Assembly (NCBI GenBank): GCA_030538175.1
Contig: JAUNUL010000047.1
Coordinates: 1 to 13,140 of the forward strand
DNA: 13,140 nucleotides
Reading direction: 5' to 3'
Source of the DNA: Propionibacteriaceae bacterium
GTDB taxonomy: Bacteria; Actinomycetota; Actinomycetes; Propionibacteriales; Propionibacteriaceae
The notes under the pieces were generated by a model. It was given only the letters and a program-made list of their open reading frames with translations. It did not search any database and was not told the origin of the DNA. The translations under genes were made by a program, and so were the position numbers. Shown piece by piece: positions 13,093 to 13,140 of this stretch; position 1 is the stretch's first letter; each line of letters begins with the position of its first letter.

Positions 13093-13140
13093 TCAGGGGG
13101 TGAGTGCACCACTGGTTAGTAGTTCGGCCATCTTCTCGGT
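13093..13140 (-). CDS. 3' end of an unidentified gene, cut by the window edge
   Basis: Reading in from the right edge, the minus strand encodes TEKMAELLTSGALTP followed by TGA (13095-13093). The MAELLTSGALT pattern resembles the core of a SHOCT-type oligomerisation helix (LxELxxxGxLT), but it stops where that domain normally continues. With only 15 residues the family cannot be assigned. It would be convergent with the membrane protein ending at 13016. Confidence 0.4.
   Translation of the reverse strand, partial: TEKMAELLTSGALTP

Overview
This is a GC-rich window with dense coding on both strands, typical codon use for a high-GC actinobacterium, several genes that look leaderless (a TAnnnT -10 box six bases before the start codon), and small basic membrane proteins of actinobacterial type. 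A member of the Propionibacteriales is my best guess. That placement is inference from style and protein resemblance, not from a marker gene. I see no rRNA, tRNA, phage, transposase, CRISPR array or integrase.

Layout. Bases 1-1627: a YiiX-like permuted NlpC/P60 cysteine hydrolase (-) diverges across 27 bp from a 93-residue basic membrane protein (+), which converges on pdxH (-). Bases 1697-5514: a zinc-dependent NADP-type alcohol dehydrogenase (-) and, upstream of it on the same strand, the DEAH helicase hrpB. Between them lies a 245-bp gap with a 51-bp tandem repeat and a 16-bp dyad. Bases 5633-7046: a FrnE-type DsbA-family oxidoreductase (+) and a PadR-family regulator (+). Bases 7077-10616: three minus-strand genes that may form one unit, in transcription order an AI-2E-family permease, a small YjdJ-type acetyltransferase coupled to it by an ATGA overlap, and a two-RCK potassium-channel-like protein. 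Bases 10672-11505: long-form serine acetyltransferase cysE (-), with an AT-rich palindrome-bearing region upstream. Bases 11658-13016: two uncharacterised plus-strand genes, the second with two membrane segments. The last 48 bases hold the 3' end of a further minus-strand gene.

The recognisable genes are mostly housekeeping or accessory metabolism: B6 salvage (pdxH), cysteine synthesis (cysE), thiol redox (DsbA/FrnE), aldehyde/alcohol conversion, RNA helicase activity and ion or solute transport. They do not form one obvious pathway, and I found no convincing new multi-gene system. The items most worth a second look are non-coding. One is a strongly over-represented word, GGCGTAC/GTACGCC, that persists in several reading frames and repeatedly brings in the rare Val codon GTA. 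The others are the 51-bp tandem repeat after hrpB, the recurrent leaderless promoter geometry, and the palindromes before cysE and the alcohol dehydrogenase. Among proteins, the two-RCK channel has an unusual filter (TLTGIGD) and an internal duplication.
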